A stretch of DNA of 64,000 nucleotides from Amylibacter sp. SFDW26 (lineage in GTDB: Bacteria; Pseudomonadota; Alphaproteobacteria; Rhodobacterales; Rhodobacteraceae): contig NZ_WEIC01000001.1 in NCBI RefSeq assembly GCF_009184395.1, positions 886,047 to 950,046 on the forward strand, written 5' to 3'. A program made the translations under genes and the position numbers. The notes under the pieces were generated by a model, which saw only the letters and a list, made by a program, of their open reading frames with translations, ran no database searches and was not told where the DNA came from. This document shows, piece by piece, positions 25,283-35,239 of this stretch; position 1 is the stretch's first letter; each line of letters starts with the position of its first letter.

Positions 25283-25592
25283 TCGGGGACTATGGTGATA
25301 AACGCGCATGTAATAAACGGATCGGACCCGGGGGCGGTACCCGGCGACTCCACCAAAAATCCCTTCATTTGAGGGCGGTATGGGGTCGAAATAGGATCGA
25401 CGGACGTCTAAAGATGTTAGCTTTTACTCGGCTGTCTGCCACCGTTATCGGCGAAAACTGTACAATTGCAAATGACAATCGTGCTCCGGTAGCTCTAGCT
25501 GCGTAAGCAGTTCGAAATATCGAAACTTAACTCCTAACGCCTAGCCGCGTTAGGCGGGGTTCGCAGGTACCTTGCAACAGAAACCTGCACTT
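25283..25592 (+). ncRNA. ssrA: transfer-messenger RNA, permuted two-piece (ssrA)
   Basis: Order is that of alphaproteobacterial permuted tmRNA: the acceptor piece comes first and ends CGACTCCACCA (CCA at 25353-25355), followed by a spacer. The coding piece then starts GGGGTCG (25382-25388) and continues GGATCGACGG. GGGGTCG pairs with CGACTCC of the acceptor piece to rebuild the tRNA-like arm. The tag frame runs from GCA at 25468 to TAA at 25504-25506 and encodes ANDNRAPVALAA. A pseudoknot-type stem GCAGGT...ACCTGC lies near the 3' end. Outer boundaries are approximate. The RNA rescues stalled ribosomes and tags products for ClpXP, with SspB (30272-30757) as adaptor. Confidence 0.95.
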
Positions 25593-25698
25593 TCCACAAA
25601 ATAATCCGTCACGAGATCGTGAAATATTTCGCATCAAGACTACTGTCCAAATGCATTATCCCACCTATAGTTAAACTTTAATCATACGGAGAATTATC

Positions 25699-26640
25699 AT
25701 GTCTATAACTGTTACATTGAACCGTCGCCATCTTTTAGCTGGAGCTGCCAGCCTCCCCATTACAACAAGCCTTGCAGCACATGCTGCTGCCCCATTGTTA
25801 GGCTCTTCAGAACAAATATTCTCGCGTTTTAAAATGGGCGACTTCGAAATCACAACACTTTTAGTAGCCCAAAGCACACGTAAAGAACCTCAGGGAACTT
25901 TTGGAATGAACGTGTCGCCCGAAGAATTTGCAAAAGCAAGTGCAGAAAACTTCATCCCTTACGATCAAACAGAAACCTATTTCACACCGACATTGGTAAA
26001 CACTGGCAAAGAGTTAATCTTGTTTGATACTGGCCTTGGTGGGGAAACCTTGGGGGTATTACGGGCCTTACGCGCTGCTGGTTATTCCGAGGATCAAGTT
26101 GACATTGTTGTGCTAACCCATATGCATCCAGATCATATTGGCGGTTTAATGGTTGAAGGATCGGCAACATTTCCTAATGCAAGATATATTACTGGAACCA
26201 CTGAATATGAGTTCTGGCTTGCAAAAGGTCCTGAACATCGCATTGGCGGAATGGTCGCAAACTTAGTTAAGCCACTTGCCGAAAAAACAACCTTCATTGA
26301 CCCAAACTATTCTGTTGCCTCAGGTATTACAGCACTTGATACATCTGGCCACACACCTGGACATATGGGCTATATGCTGGAAAGCGGTGGTAGGCAGGTT
26401 TTTATTGCAGCGGATATGGCAAATCACCACGTATGGTCCCTAGCCTATCCTGATTGGGAAGTACGTTTTGATACAGACAAAGTTGCTGCTGCTGCCACAC
26501 GCCGCAGGGTTTTAGGAATGCTGGCTACGGATAAAATTCCCATGATTGGATACCACTTACCATTCCCAGCATTGGGCTATGTTTCTACGCGTGGTGAGGG
26601 CTTTCATTACACACCAGCAAGCTATCAATTTTCTGGGTAA
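25699..26640 (+). CDS. exported metallo-beta-lactamase-fold hydrolase
   Basis: 313 aa. The N-terminus LNRRHLLAGAASLPITTSLAAHAA looks like a Tat signal (twin Arg, hydrophobic core, AHA-type cleavage), so the enzyme probably folds in the cytoplasm with metal and acts in the periplasm. Metal motif THMHPDHIGG (HxHxDH) near 135-145; further ligands expected in DTSGHTPGHMGY and AADMANHH. Substrate unknown; lactonase, thioesterase or beta-lactamase-like activity are all possible. Stands alone after ssrA and ends at a strong hairpin shared with lldD. Confidence 0.85.
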   Translation: MSITVTLNRRHLLAGAASLPITTSLAAHAAAPLLGSSEQIFSRFKMGDFEITTLLVAQSTRKEPQGTFGMNVSPEEFAKASAENFIPYDQTETYFTPTLVNTGKELILFDTGLGGETLGVLRALRAAGYSEDQVDIVVLTHMHPDHIGGLMVEGSATFPNARYITGTTEYEFWLAKGPEHRIGGMVANLVKPLAEKTTFIDPNYSVASGITALDTSGHTPGHMGYMLESGGRQVFIAADMANHHVWSLAYPDWEVRFDTDKVAAAATRRRVLGMLATDKIPMIGYHLPFPALGYVSTRGEGFHYTPASYQFSG

Positions 26641-26652
26641 CGATAGATATAA

Positions 26653-26682
26653 ACGACCTTATGCTTAATCACATAAGGTCGT
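26653..26682. terminator. Bidirectional hairpin between convergent genes
   Basis: ACGACCTTATG (26653-26663) pairs perfectly with CATAAGGTCGT (26672-26682), an 11-bp stem with an 8-base loop, midway between two convergent stop codons. No long T run on either side, so efficiency is uncertain. Confidence 0.65.
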
Positions 26683-26706
26683 CATAGCACTTAATATCAG
26701 TATTTA

Positions 26707-27837
26707 TCAGGCCGCCACAATATGGTTCGCGCCGAGTGAAACGATATTTGTCTCACCTAATTGTGCCAATGTAATGCTGACTTCTTGTGTCAGTATATCT
26801 GTTAACTGATCCAAGCCACGCGAACCACCTGCAGCAATAGCATATGAAAACGGACGCCCTAAAAAGGTAAAATTAGCACCAACAGCATAGGCTTTTACAA
26901 TGTCTTCACCACTACGTAAGCCGCTGTCATAAAACAGCGGATATTTCGCACCCACTGCTTTACGTATGTCTCGTAATGCATTGATAGCATTTAAAGAACC
27001 GTCCAATTGACGCCCGCCATGGCTAGACACCTGCACAGCATCAACACCCATTTTTTTCATCTTCAAAGCATCACTTGGATCTAAAACACCTTTAACAACC
27101 AAGTTTCCTTTCCATGCATCACGAATTTTAGCCAATAACCCCCAATCAGCCCCTGCACGGCTACTGGTACGATCGAATTCGCCAAACTTACCACCAAAAT
27201 TAGCCAACTCTGGTTTTCCGTGGAAAAGCGTAGATAGCGACCATTGTGGATGACAGGCAAAATCAATGAATTGCCTTGGACCAATTTTAAAGGGCATTTT
27301 AAACCCACGGCGTAATTCACGTGGACGACGTCCTACCTCTGGCACATCAACGGTTAATATTAGCGTCTGATATCCAGCATCTTGCGCGCGTTTAATCAAT
27401 GCGTTTGATGCGTCTTCATTCCCGCTAAAATACAACTGAAACCATGCGTTCCCTTCGGATGTGTCCATCATAACCTCTAATGATGTAGAGGCCGCAGTCG
27501 ATACCCCTACTGGCATGAAATGCTTTGCAGCAAGTTTTGCCAACATCAAATCAGCCTTGGGCGCTGCAAGGTTACACATTCCCATAGGACTGATTCCAAA
27601 GGGTAAATCTGATTTCTTTCCAAAAACTGGAACACTTACGTCCCGCTGCTCCACATTGTTTAAAACCCGCGGTTTTAACCGCAAAGCACGGATTGCATCA
27701 CGGTTGGCTTGTTCTCCAAAACCATCACCTGCAGCACCATCAATATAATCAAAAACCATCCATGGCAGGCGTTTTTTTGCCAGATGGCGTGCATCTGAAA
27801 CGGTGTGTATATCAGTGTCAAAAAACATATTAGGCAT
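26707..27837 (-). CDS. lldD: FMN-dependent alpha-hydroxy-acid (L-lactate-type) dehydrogenase
   Basis: 376 aa TIM-barrel flavoenzyme. Family landmarks: FDYIDGAAGDG near the N-terminus, GISPMGMCNL, WFQLYF, LILTVDVPEVGRRPRE, VVKGVL (FMN Lys) and the active-site block VSSHGGRQLDGS with catalytic His and Arg. It oxidises L-lactate or a similar 2-hydroxy acid and feeds electrons to the respiratory chain. The exact substrate cannot be separated within the family (lactate, glycolate, mandelate). Monocistronic, convergent with the hydrolase gene. Confidence 0.88.
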   Translation of the reverse strand: MPNMFFDTDIHTVSDARHLAKKRLPWMVFDYIDGAAGDGFGEQANRDAIRALRLKPRVLNNVEQRDVSVPVFGKKSDLPFGISPMGMCNLAAPKADLMLAKLAAKHFMPVGVSTAASTSLEVMMDTSEGNAWFQLYFSGNEDASNALIKRAQDAGYQTLILTVDVPEVGRRPRELRRGFKMPFKIGPRQFIDFACHPQWSLSTLFHGKPELANFGGKFGEFDRTSSRAGADWGLLAKIRDAWKGNLVVKGVLDPSDALKMKKMGVDAVQVSSHGGRQLDGSLNAINALRDIRKAVGAKYPLFYDSGLRSGEDIVKAYAVGANFTFLGRPFSYAIAAGGSRGLDQLTDILTQEVSITLAQLGETNIVSLGANHIVAA

Positions 27838-28057
27838 TCATTCCATCAGTACGATTGCGCAACTATGAAACAGCTATGATTAAAATTACAGTGAAAAAGC
27901 ATCTAAAATAGCTAGTCCTGATAATACGAAATCATATTATGGAAAATCCGATTAATGCCACCAACGTAAATGTTACTGCTTATCCTTTTACATAGATTGC
28001 ATTTGAACCGCATTTCTATAGCATTTCTTTTATGTACTCTACGAACACTCACCAAAA

Positions 28058-28795
28058 ATGAATGCTCAACTTTTCATACAAATGTGCTGCGCTGCTTTAT
28101 TGGGATTTGGCCCTACTCAAGCAATCGCACAAGATAGATGTTCTGTAGAGCTCATCCTTGCACTTGATGTCTCTGGAAGCGTCGACTGGAAAGAGTACCG
28201 TTTACAACGTGTCGGCGTCGCCTCTGCATTTCGCGACCCAGAAGTGACCGAGTTAATATCTTTTTTACCAGGCGGCATTCAAGTTGCCATTACACAATGG
28301 GCTGGCCCACAAGATCAGCGTGTTGTTTTAAACTGGCATAGCATTCAAAACAAGCAATCCTCTTTTGCGTTTGCAGATAAGATTGAAGATACAACACGTT
28401 ACACAAGTGGCCCTATGACAGCAATTGGCAATGCCCTAATCCATGCGAACCGATTACTGCAACGTAATCCAAAGCCTTGTCTTAAAAGCGTTATTGATGT
28501 CAGTGCAGATGGGCATAATAACCAAGGCAATGAACCAGCTGATGTCGCTGCAATTTTAGAAGCCAAAGGTGTTACAATAAATGCATTGGTCGTTGTTGGC
28601 GAAGACCTGACTTTGTTAAGGTATTTTGAAAAGAACGTCATACGTGGCCACGGCGCTTTTGTTCAACCAACATACGGGTATAAAGATTACGCACGCGCCA
28701 TAAAAGAGAAGTTATTACGAGAACTTTCACCAAGCCTATCTTACATAGATACAGAACAACCAAACCACTTCGTCACAGTGGAATACAAAAAGTAA
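28058..28795 (+). CDS. DUF1194 (von Willebrand A-like) secreted protein
   Basis: 245 aa with an N-terminal signal peptide (about 1-24, ending AIAQ). The VWA-like metal site motif LALDVSGSVDWKEYRLQ (D-x-S-x-S) is present, with MTAIGNALIHANRLL and VIDVSADGHNNQGN further on. DUF1194 proteins are periplasmic or extracellular with no proven role. A truncated paralogue lies 3 kb upstream, so this appears to be the surviving copy. No ribosome site is obvious before ATG 28058. The 220 bp upstream and 237 bp downstream hold no clear gene. Confidence 0.85.
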   Translation: MNAQLFIQMCCAALLGFGPTQAIAQDRCSVELILALDVSGSVDWKEYRLQRVGVASAFRDPEVTELISFLPGGIQVAITQWAGPQDQRVVLNWHSIQNKQSSFAFADKIEDTTRYTSGPMTAIGNALIHANRLLQRNPKPCLKSVIDVSADGHNNQGNEPADVAAILEAKGVTINALVVVGEDLTLLRYFEKNVIRGHGAFVQPTYGYKDYARAIKEKLLRELSPSLSYIDTEQPNHFVTVEYKK

Positions 28796-29053
28796 ATGTA
28801 TTGCCACACCACCAATAGGTGTCGCCAATGGTTTATTTTTTGAAAGTACAAATTATTTTCCATATTATTCAATAAGATAAAAAAGAAAACACAACCCTTG
28901 CGGTATTTGAAACATAAGGTGCACCGTCATTTGCAATCTTCCCACATATTCCGTTATTTTAATATAAAAGACTCGTTATCCATTGGCGTTAAGAGATTAT
29001 AGATTAATAAAGAATAAGCATAGAAAACAGCGTTGGAGTGTAGGGCTTGTAAA

Positions 29054-30157
29054 ATGATGATCAGTAATTTGATTGTAAATGGATCAGACATAATACTTAA
29101 CCCTAATGTGAATGCACTTTCTGGTGCAGGCAATAATAATGCAGGCCTTATCACTGTTGAAGCAGGACAGTCTGTATTTGAGGATGACGATGTTGTTGTA
29201 TTCGAAATCCAAGACGTTCCTGTAAATGGTGAGATATCTGGGGCAGCTGGTTTTATTGGTGTTAAAGTGTATGAAAATGCTGCGGATTTTGCGTCAGGTA
29301 CAATCAAATTCACCTACACTCCACAAAACCATGGACAAACAGCAACCATACAAAATTCAATAGACGGTATTGGGGATACTTATATACGTATCAATTCTGG
29401 TGTTTTGATATCCAGTAATGCAGGTGCACCTAGTTTAAGTGGCAATCTATTTATTGCTCCTAGCTCCAATCTTACGAATAGCTCTACGCCACAAACATTC
29501 AATCATGAAACTGATATCGACTTTAACGGAGATGGAAGTATTTCATCACCACCATCTGTTGAGACGGGCAATGGAATCTTAAATCTTGAATCGTCTATCG
29601 TCCCTTGTTTCGTACGTGGCACACATATCTTAACATCCAAAGGCACTATGAAAATCGAATATATTTCCTTGGGCGATAAAGTTTTAACACGCGAAAATGG
29701 ATACCAAAAAGTTAAGTGGATAGCTTCAGAAACTGTAAATGCTTTGGGTGATTTGGCACCTATCTTAATTTCCAAAGGTGCAATGCAAAATCATCGCGAC
29801 TTGTTGGTATCCCCACAGCACCGCATGGTTATACGTGATCCAAAGGCAGAATTGTTGCTTGGCCAATCCGAAGTTCTGATCCCTGCAAAAGATTTAGTGA
29901 ATGGCACTACAATCGTAACAATCGAAGGCAGTTATATTGAATACTACCATATCATGTTTGAGGAACATCAAATCATCTACGCCGAAGGCATTGCTACAGA
30001 AAGCTTTCATCCAGGCAAGCAAATCTTAGAAGCGATGCACCAAGATGCTCGCGATGAAATTCACGCATTGTTCCCGGAACTAAACGGAGACATTGCAGCT
30101 TACGGACAAGCAGCAATGCGCAGCTTAAAGAGTTACGAGGCGCGCCTTTTGCCCTAA
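29054..30157 (+). CDS. Hint-domain (Hedgehog/intein-type) protein A
   Basis: 367 aa from ATG 29054 (AGGG 8 bp upstream); an upstream TTG at 29033 is less likely. The first ~180 residues are acidic, Asn/Gly-rich and beta-like ([32 protein letters not shown]), with no signal peptide. The Hint_2 domain begins at Cys185 ([13 protein letters not shown]), the residue expected to start self-cleavage, and includes [19 protein letters not shown] and TESFHPG. Such proteins are abundant in Rhodobacterales, often at the cell surface; their biological role is unknown. It is the first of three in the region but has a different N-terminal domain from the other two. Confidence 0.8.
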   Translation: MMISNLIVNGSDIILNPNVNALSGAGNNNAGLITVEAGQSVFEDDDVVVFEIQDVPVNGEISGAAGFIGVKVYENAADFASGTIKFTYTPQNHGQTATIQNSIDGIGDTYIRINSGVLISSNAGAPSLSGNLFIAPSSNLTNSSTPQTFNHETDIDFNGDGSISSPPSVETGNGILNLESSIVPCFVRGTHILTSKGTMKIEYISLGDKVLTRENGYQKVKWIASETVNALGDLAPILISKGAMQNHRDLLVSPQHRMVIRDPKAELLLGQSEVLIPAKDLVNGTTIVTIEGSYIEYYHIMFEEHQIIYAEGIATESFHPGKQILEAMHQDARDEIHALFPELNGDIAAYGQAAMRSLKSYEARLLP

Positions 30158-30271
30158 ACACTTATAAATATCCATATATAAGAGTGGTTTTTCACTTAAA
30201 GAGCCAATCAAGGTCTTTTCAGTTCTCATCATTGCTATATGCTGGTTTCGACTAATACGAACGAGCATAAT

Positions 30272-30757
30272 ATGACTGATACAATTGACTACGGAAAAAT
30301 GATGCATAACGCCATGCGTGGCCTTATGGCTGACCTTTTACGTAAAATAGCCAAAGACGGCAGCTTACCTGGCGAACATCACTTCTTTATTTGTTTTGAT
30401 ACAAACCATCCAGGCGTAGATATTGCGGATTGGTTACGAGATCGTTACCCAGAAGAAATGACCATTGTTATTCAACATTGGTTTGAAAACCTCACTGTAT
30501 TAGATGATCGCTTTTCAATCACGTTAAATTTCAATGACTCACCAGAACCATTGGTTGTACCCTATGATGCAATAAAAACATTTGTTGATCCAAGTGTGGA
30601 GTTTGGCTTGCGGTTTGAAGAGGAGGAAGAAACCTACCTTGAAGAGGTTCCCGAAAGCCCAATGATTATGATTGAGGATGAGCATGAGGAAATAGCTGAA
30701 GAGAAGCCGAAAAAAGAAGCCGAGATCGTTTCCTTGGATAGCTTCAGAAAAGAGTGA
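30272..30757 (+). CDS. sspB: ClpXP adaptor protein SspB, alpha-type
   Basis: 161 aa from ATG 30272; an upstream in-frame ATG at 30239 gives an N-terminal addition not expected for the family. IDYGKMMHNAMRGLMADLLRKI and HHFFICFDTNHPGVDI...FENL are the substrate-binding fold of alphaproteobacterial SspB. A long acidic linker (EEEEETYLEE...) leads to the C-terminal tail EIVSLDSFRKE, which in Caulobacter docks on ClpX. It delivers ssrA-tagged proteins to ClpXP and so partners with the tmRNA at 25.3-25.6 kb. Confidence 0.88.
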   Translation: MTDTIDYGKMMHNAMRGLMADLLRKIAKDGSLPGEHHFFICFDTNHPGVDIADWLRDRYPEEMTIVIQHWFENLTVLDDRFSITLNFNDSPEPLVVPYDAIKTFVDPSVEFGLRFEEEEETYLEEVPESPMIMIEDEHEEIAEEKPKKEAEIVSLDSFRKE

Positions 30758-30803
30758 TTTTCTTGATATAATATCGTTACAATAAGCCAGTAATATATGG
30801 CGT

Positions 30804-31373
30804 ATGCTAAACGATAAAGATCATAACCGACTGTTTCGAAAACAACTTTGCACAAAGCCTAAAGAAATTATGGCTATTGCTCCATCATCGCGTGCGCTTT
30901 GTGACAAAATGGTTGAAAGATTGCGGCCTAATTTCGGAAATGTAATCGAATTAGGTGCTGGTACGGGGAAAATCACAGAAAGCCTTTTGGTCCACGGGTT
31001 TAACCAAAACCAATTAGCATTGTTTGAAATAAATGATTATTTTTACATACATTTACGCAACTCTTTCCCCAAAAGCCATGTAATCAAATCATCAGCAGAA
31101 AACCTAAGAACTGCCCCCCTACTGAATGTTCAGGCGGTGGTTTCTGGTTTGCCATTTTTGGGCATGAAAAAGAAATTACAGGAAAACATCTTGAGCGAAG
31201 CTTTCAAGAAACTAAAATCTGGTGGTGTATTCATTCAATATACTTATGGTTTAAAACCACCCGTTGCACGTTCAGTAAGGCAAAACTTGGGGCTTTCTAC
31301 AAAACTTATAGCGCCCGTTTTGAATAATTTACCCCCTGCGCGTGTATATGAGTTCAGAAAAACTATAATATAA
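30804..31373 (+). CDS. SAM-dependent methyltransferase, phospholipid N-methyltransferase-like
   Basis: 189 aa. IMAIAPSSRALCDKMVERL followed by the SAM motif VIELGAGTGKITESLL is the pattern of the PmtA-type phosphatidylethanolamine methyltransferases of alphaproteobacteria. Proteins with an rRNA-adenine-methylase-like fold share it. A later motif, AVVSGLPFLGM, fits the substrate side (SGLPF). PmtA would make phosphatidylcholine; that role is inferred from motif resemblance only. It follows sspB by 46 bp on the same strand. Confidence 0.65.
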   Translation: MLNDKDHNRLFRKQLCTKPKEIMAIAPSSRALCDKMVERLRPNFGNVIELGAGTGKITESLLVHGFNQNQLALFEINDYFYIHLRNSFPKSHVIKSSAENLRTAPLLNVQAVVSGLPFLGMKKKLQENILSEAFKKLKSGGVFIQYTYGLKPPVARSVRQNLGLSTKLIAPVLNNLPPARVYEFRKTII

Positions 31374-31444
31374 TGTTTCACAGACTTGTGTAGCATACCC
31401 AAAGCCTATTATAGAATCTTAAGACTTATTTGGGGACACGCACG

Positions 31445-32836
31445 ATGACAGCCACACGCACAGAAACTGACAGTTTTGGACCACTAGAGGTTCCTTCGGA
31501 CAAATATTGGGGCGCACAAACGCAACGAAGCCTAATTAACTTTCCAATCGGTTGGGAGAAACAACCTGTTGCAATCGTTCGCGCCCTTGGTGTTATCAAA
31601 CAAGCCTGTGCTCAAGCAAACCTTGAACTTGGCAAATTGACACCAGAGGTCGCAGGGCCTGTTATCAGAGCAGCAGGTGAAGTTTTCGAAGGTGCATTGG
31701 ACGATCATTTCCCTCTAGTTGTTTGGCAAACAGGTTCTGGCACACAATCAAACATGAACGCAAATGAGGTTATTTCAAATCGCGCGATTGAAATCTTGAA
31801 CGGCGAGATGGGGTCAAAACAACCAGTTCACCCTAATGACCATTGTAATATGGGTCAGTCATCTAACGATACATTCCCAACAGCAATGCACATTGCAACG
31901 GCCATGACTGCACATGATATATTAATACCGGGTTTAGAAAAGCTTCATACTGCAATTACAGAAAAAGCTGAAAGTTTCAAAGACATAATCAAAATCGGAC
32001 GTACACACACACAAGATGCAACTCCGTTGACACTCGGCCAAGAATTTGGCGGTTACGCATTCCAAATCGAACAAGGTATCAAACGCGTCAAACACGCTTT
32101 AGAAAACATTTATCCATTAGCCCAAGGCGGCACAGCCGTTGGTACTGGCTTAAACACGCCACAAGGTTGGGGCGAGATGGTTGCCGCAAATATGGCAGAG
32201 ATTACAGGCCTACCGTTCGTGACAGCACCTAATAAATTCGAAGCATTGGCAGCACATGATGCAATGGTTGAAATGTCTGGTGCTCTAAAAACGGTTGCAG
32301 CTTCTCTATTTAAAATAGCCAATGATATCAGACTATTAGGATCGGGCCCACGTTGTGGTCTGGGCGAATTGATGTTGCCAGAGAATGAACCTGGGTCATC
32401 CATCATGCCAGGCAAAGTGAACCCAACACAATGTGAAGCACTTACACAAGTTTGCGCCCATGTCTTTGGTAATGATGCAGCAGTTGGTTTTGCAGGATCC
32501 CAAGGACACTTTGAGCTGAACGTCTACAAGCCAATGATGGCATACAACGTTTTACAGTCGATGCAATTGCTTGGAGATGCTTCTGTAGCCTTTACGGACA
32601 ACTGCATTGACGGATTAGAAGCCGATGAAGATCGCATCAGTTCTCTAATGTGGGAAAGCTTAATGTTGGTCACGGCATTGGCTCCAGAGATTGGGTATGA
32701 CAATGCAACTAAGGTTGCGAAAACTGCCCATAAAAATAGAACCACTTTGAAAGAAGAAGCCGTAAACCTTGGTTTTGTAACAGCTGAGCGCTTTGATGAA
32801 GTCGTACAGCCTAAGGATATGATAGGCCCTAAATAG
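31445..32836 (+). CDS. fumC: class II fumarate hydratase
   Basis: 463 aa from ATG 31445 ([17 protein letters not shown], with GGGGA ~10 bp upstream). TCA-cycle enzyme interconverting fumarate and L-malate, homotetrameric, oxygen-stable. The superfamily signature [17 protein letters not shown], with the catalytic Ser loop, [19 protein letters not shown] and [19 protein letters not shown] are intact. Followed by a good intrinsic terminator at 32865-32901. Confidence 0.95.
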   Translation: MTATRTETDSFGPLEVPSDKYWGAQTQRSLINFPIGWEKQPVAIVRALGVIKQACAQANLELGKLTPEVAGPVIRAAGEVFEGALDDHFPLVVWQTGSGTQSNMNANEVISNRAIEILNGEMGSKQPVHPNDHCNMGQSSNDTFPTAMHIATAMTAHDILIPGLEKLHTAITEKAESFKDIIKIGRTHTQDATPLTLGQEFGGYAFQIEQGIKRVKHALENIYPLAQGGTAVGTGLNTPQGWGEMVAANMAEITGLPFVTAPNKFEALAAHDAMVEMSGALKTVAASLFKIANDIRLLGSGPRCGLGELMLPENEPGSSIMPGKVNPTQCEALTQVCAHVFGNDAAVGFAGSQGHFELNVYKPMMAYNVLQSMQLLGDASVAFTDNCIDGLEADEDRISSLMWESLMLVTALAPEIGYDNATKVAKTAHKNRTTLKEEAVNLGFVTAERFDEVVQPKDMIGPK

Positions 32837-32864
32837 CATAATTTAGACACCATTTATTTTATTG

Positions 32865-32901
32865 ATGGCCCTATCACATTGATGGGGCCATTTGTTTTTT
32901 T
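32865..32901 (+). terminator. Intrinsic terminator after fumC
   Basis: ATGGCCC (32865-32871) pairs with GGGCCAT (32885-32891), followed by TTGTTTTTTT. Placed 28 bp after the fumC stop. Confidence 0.8.
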
Positions 32902-33060
32902 AAGCCAGGTTGCCCCAAAGGCAAAGTACACCCATAAGTTGCATCAAGTTCCAGCTTACTTTTAGGCAAAGTTTAATGGACAAAATCACAATTTTGTGCA
33001 ATATTTACTTATAGATAACCTGCCGCAAATAAGGTGGGATCGAAAAAAGAGTAGTTAGGT

Positions 33061-33957
33061 ATGGTTAGTACAGGCACTAAGGCAGGCATAGGTGTGCGTG
33101 ATCCATTGATGTTGTCAACGGATCAATCGGTGTGCCTAACGCCCATAAAAACCAATAAAAACAAGCCTAAAACAACACAAACCGAACACTTATCATATGA
33201 CGAACGCTTAAATCTTGCGCGTAAAAAACTATTGGGTGATATGCCTTCACCATGCCCAATAGAAAACGCCTCAAAGGTACAACCTCATAAACCTGCGGAA
33301 CCTCAAATATCCTCATCTTATGACGCGCGCTTGGAAAGTATTCGTCAAAAATTACTTTCCGACATGGATTTACCATCCTGGAGTAACGTTGAAGCGGACA
33401 AAAAAAATACTACAAGAAAGACAATCAAACCTCTTGTTTTAGAAAAAGCACAGATCAAAAATAGCCCAATGTGTCTAATTTCGACTACACAAACAGAGAA
33501 TACTAAGCCAGTCGATCTAGAAGTTGCTGTAGATAATGAACAATTAGTGCCTGAAAACGAAGAATATCCAGACAACCAAAAGGCTATATTTGAATTCCAC
33601 CAAAATGAGGTGCAAACAGATGAGGTTTTCTTTGTAGAACCTTCGAACCAAACCGCCCAACAGACAGGTAACGCTGCTGAAAGCACCCCACCAATCGTGC
33701 CTGCAAAGAGTTCAAACAAAGTCATCTATACAGCGCCACGCGCAAAGCTCTTTTCGTATGATACCCATATAAAAGTTAGATTTACGCCACATGATTTACC
33801 ATATGACGTTACTGGCGTTGCTGGTGAAGGCTCAACTGAAACTGAAAGCTGGCTTCAGAAAGATGCCATGGAGCACTACTTGATGCTCCAAGCTCAAGCT
33901 CGTGAATACGAAGCCAAACAAGGCGCAACATACAGGTCTTTTACTCATGACGTGTAA
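33061..33957 (+). CDS. Unrecognised protein with duplicated helical motif
   Basis: 298 aa, not recognised. It has no signal peptide or membrane helix. A short motif occurs twice, offset by 41 residues: SYDERLNLARKKLLGDM (45-61) and SYDARLESIRQKLLSDM (86-102). A Thr/Glu/Gln-rich, probably disordered middle (110-225) follows. The C-terminal ~75 residues look folded (VIYTAPRAKLFSYDTHIKVRFTPHDLPYDV and a closing helix). It lies 36 bp upstream of the second Hint gene on the same strand, with no terminator between, so co-expression is possible. The GTAGTTAG upstream is a weak ribosome site. Confidence 0.55.
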   Translation: MVSTGTKAGIGVRDPLMLSTDQSVCLTPIKTNKNKPKTTQTEHLSYDERLNLARKKLLGDMPSPCPIENASKVQPHKPAEPQISSSYDARLESIRQKLLSDMDLPSWSNVEADKKNTTRKTIKPLVLEKAQIKNSPMCLISTTQTENTKPVDLEVAVDNEQLVPENEEYPDNQKAIFEFHQNEVQTDEVFFVEPSNQTAQQTGNAAESTPPIVPAKSSNKVIYTAPRAKLFSYDTHIKVRFTPHDLPYDVTGVAGEGSTETESWLQKDAMEHYLMLQAQAREYEAKQGATYRSFTHDV

Positions 33958-33993
33958 ATGGGCCATATATAACGACCTGAGCGGGGTGATATA

Positions 33994-35055
33994 ATGCCCC
34001 AACAGTTTCTTTCCATACAAGTTAATGGTGACCCTCTAGGCGGTGGCCCACTGACAGCTGGTATCGTTGAAACTGTTACTGTTGTTGATGATGATGGTTT
34101 TTTGCAATCAGGCGGGCAAGATGTCTCTGGCACTGCACAATTTCAAATTGGCGGCGCTGACTTTACAACAACATCATGGCCCGGAGATCAGGGTACTGGA
34201 ATTGAGATTTACTCTGCAACGGTAAATGGGCAACCTGTAACATTTGGCTATTTAACGGCTTCTGGTGACGGTGTTGATGATGCCATTAACCGTCTTGTCG
34301 TATTGTCTGGAACGATCAATCCAGGTGATATTATTTCCACCATCACAGCCGTCAGCACAGATACTCAGCTACCGTACACTAAAGGGGGCATACCAAGCAT
34401 TACGTGCTTTACACCAGGAACAACAATAACAACGCCAACTGGCCCTGTAGCTGTAGAAAACCTAAAAACTGGCGATCTTGTTATAACTGCGGATAATGGC
34501 CTTCAAGCTATTCGATGGGTTGGCCGAAAATATATATCTGGCGCACGCATGGAGGCGCACCCCCACCTGCGACCTGTCCGAATTAGGGCACACTCCTTTG
34601 GACGCAATAAACCAGAGAGAGATCTAGTTGTATCACCACAACACCGTATATTTATAAAATCTAAACAAGCACAGGTTATGTTCGGTTCTCATGAAGTTCT
34701 GATACCAGCCAAAGGGCTACTAAACGACCATACAATTACATTGGATCACAATGCCAAAGCTACGGAATACATCCACATCTTATTCGATAATCACGAACTG
34801 ATCGAAGCCAATGGTATTTGGTCAGAAAGCTTCCACCCGAACAAAGCATCCGTAGATGGTCTCGATGATGATGCGCGGAATGAGTTATTTGAGATATTCC
34901 CCGAATTGAATAATGACATCGGCACTTACGGACCAAGCGCACGACAATCGCTTTCAGTGACTGAGGCCGCGACTTTACAATCGAAATCAAAAATAAAAAA
35001 TAGCTCATATAGATTAACTTTACACCATAGAAACATGTTTTTTAACGACTTTTAA
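33994..35055 (+). CDS. Hint-domain protein B
   Basis: 353 aa. The N-terminal ~135 residues (FLSIQVNGDPLGGGPLTAGIVETVTVVDDDGFL; GIEIYSATVNGQPVTFGYLTASGDGVDDAINRLVVLSG) form a beta-rich module shared with protein C. The Hint_2 domain starts at Cys138 (CFTPGTTITTPTGPVAVENLKTGD). It has LVVSPQHRIFI, EVLIPAKGLLNDH, and EYIHILFDNHELIEANG..SESFHPN. After the usual end (YGPSARQSL) it has an extra basic tail of ~35 residues (SKSKIKNSSYRLTLHH). No signal peptide. Likely self-cleaving at Cys138 by family analogy. Confidence 0.8.
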   Translation: MPQQFLSIQVNGDPLGGGPLTAGIVETVTVVDDDGFLQSGGQDVSGTAQFQIGGADFTTTSWPGDQGTGIEIYSATVNGQPVTFGYLTASGDGVDDAINRLVVLSGTINPGDIISTITAVSTDTQLPYTKGGIPSITCFTPGTTITTPTGPVAVENLKTGDLVITADNGLQAIRWVGRKYISGARMEAHPHLRPVRIRAHSFGRNKPERDLVVSPQHRIFIKSKQAQVMFGSHEVLIPAKGLLNDHTITLDHNAKATEYIHILFDNHELIEANGIWSESFHPNKASVDGLDDDARNELFEIFPELNNDIGTYGPSARQSLSVTEAATLQSKSKIKNSSYRLTLHHRNMFFNDF

Positions 35056-35239
35056 TCATATCACTATTTGCACTTTAAAAGTGTTAATTTATTGCTAAAA
35101 AAACTGAATAGCTGTATCTTTTACATAATAAGCTCAAACCCACAAAAAGATGGGTAAAAAAGAGCATAATGAGGCGGGCAGTTCAGATCATACATATAAG
35201 TGTGGCTACTCTGCTCATGAAAGCGGTGCAGAGCGGTAA

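Noticed and set aside
25283-28057. ssrA as the attachment site of a genomic island
   Set aside because: Islands often use ssrA, and accessory-looking genes follow, but I saw no integrase and no repeat of the ssrA end downstream.
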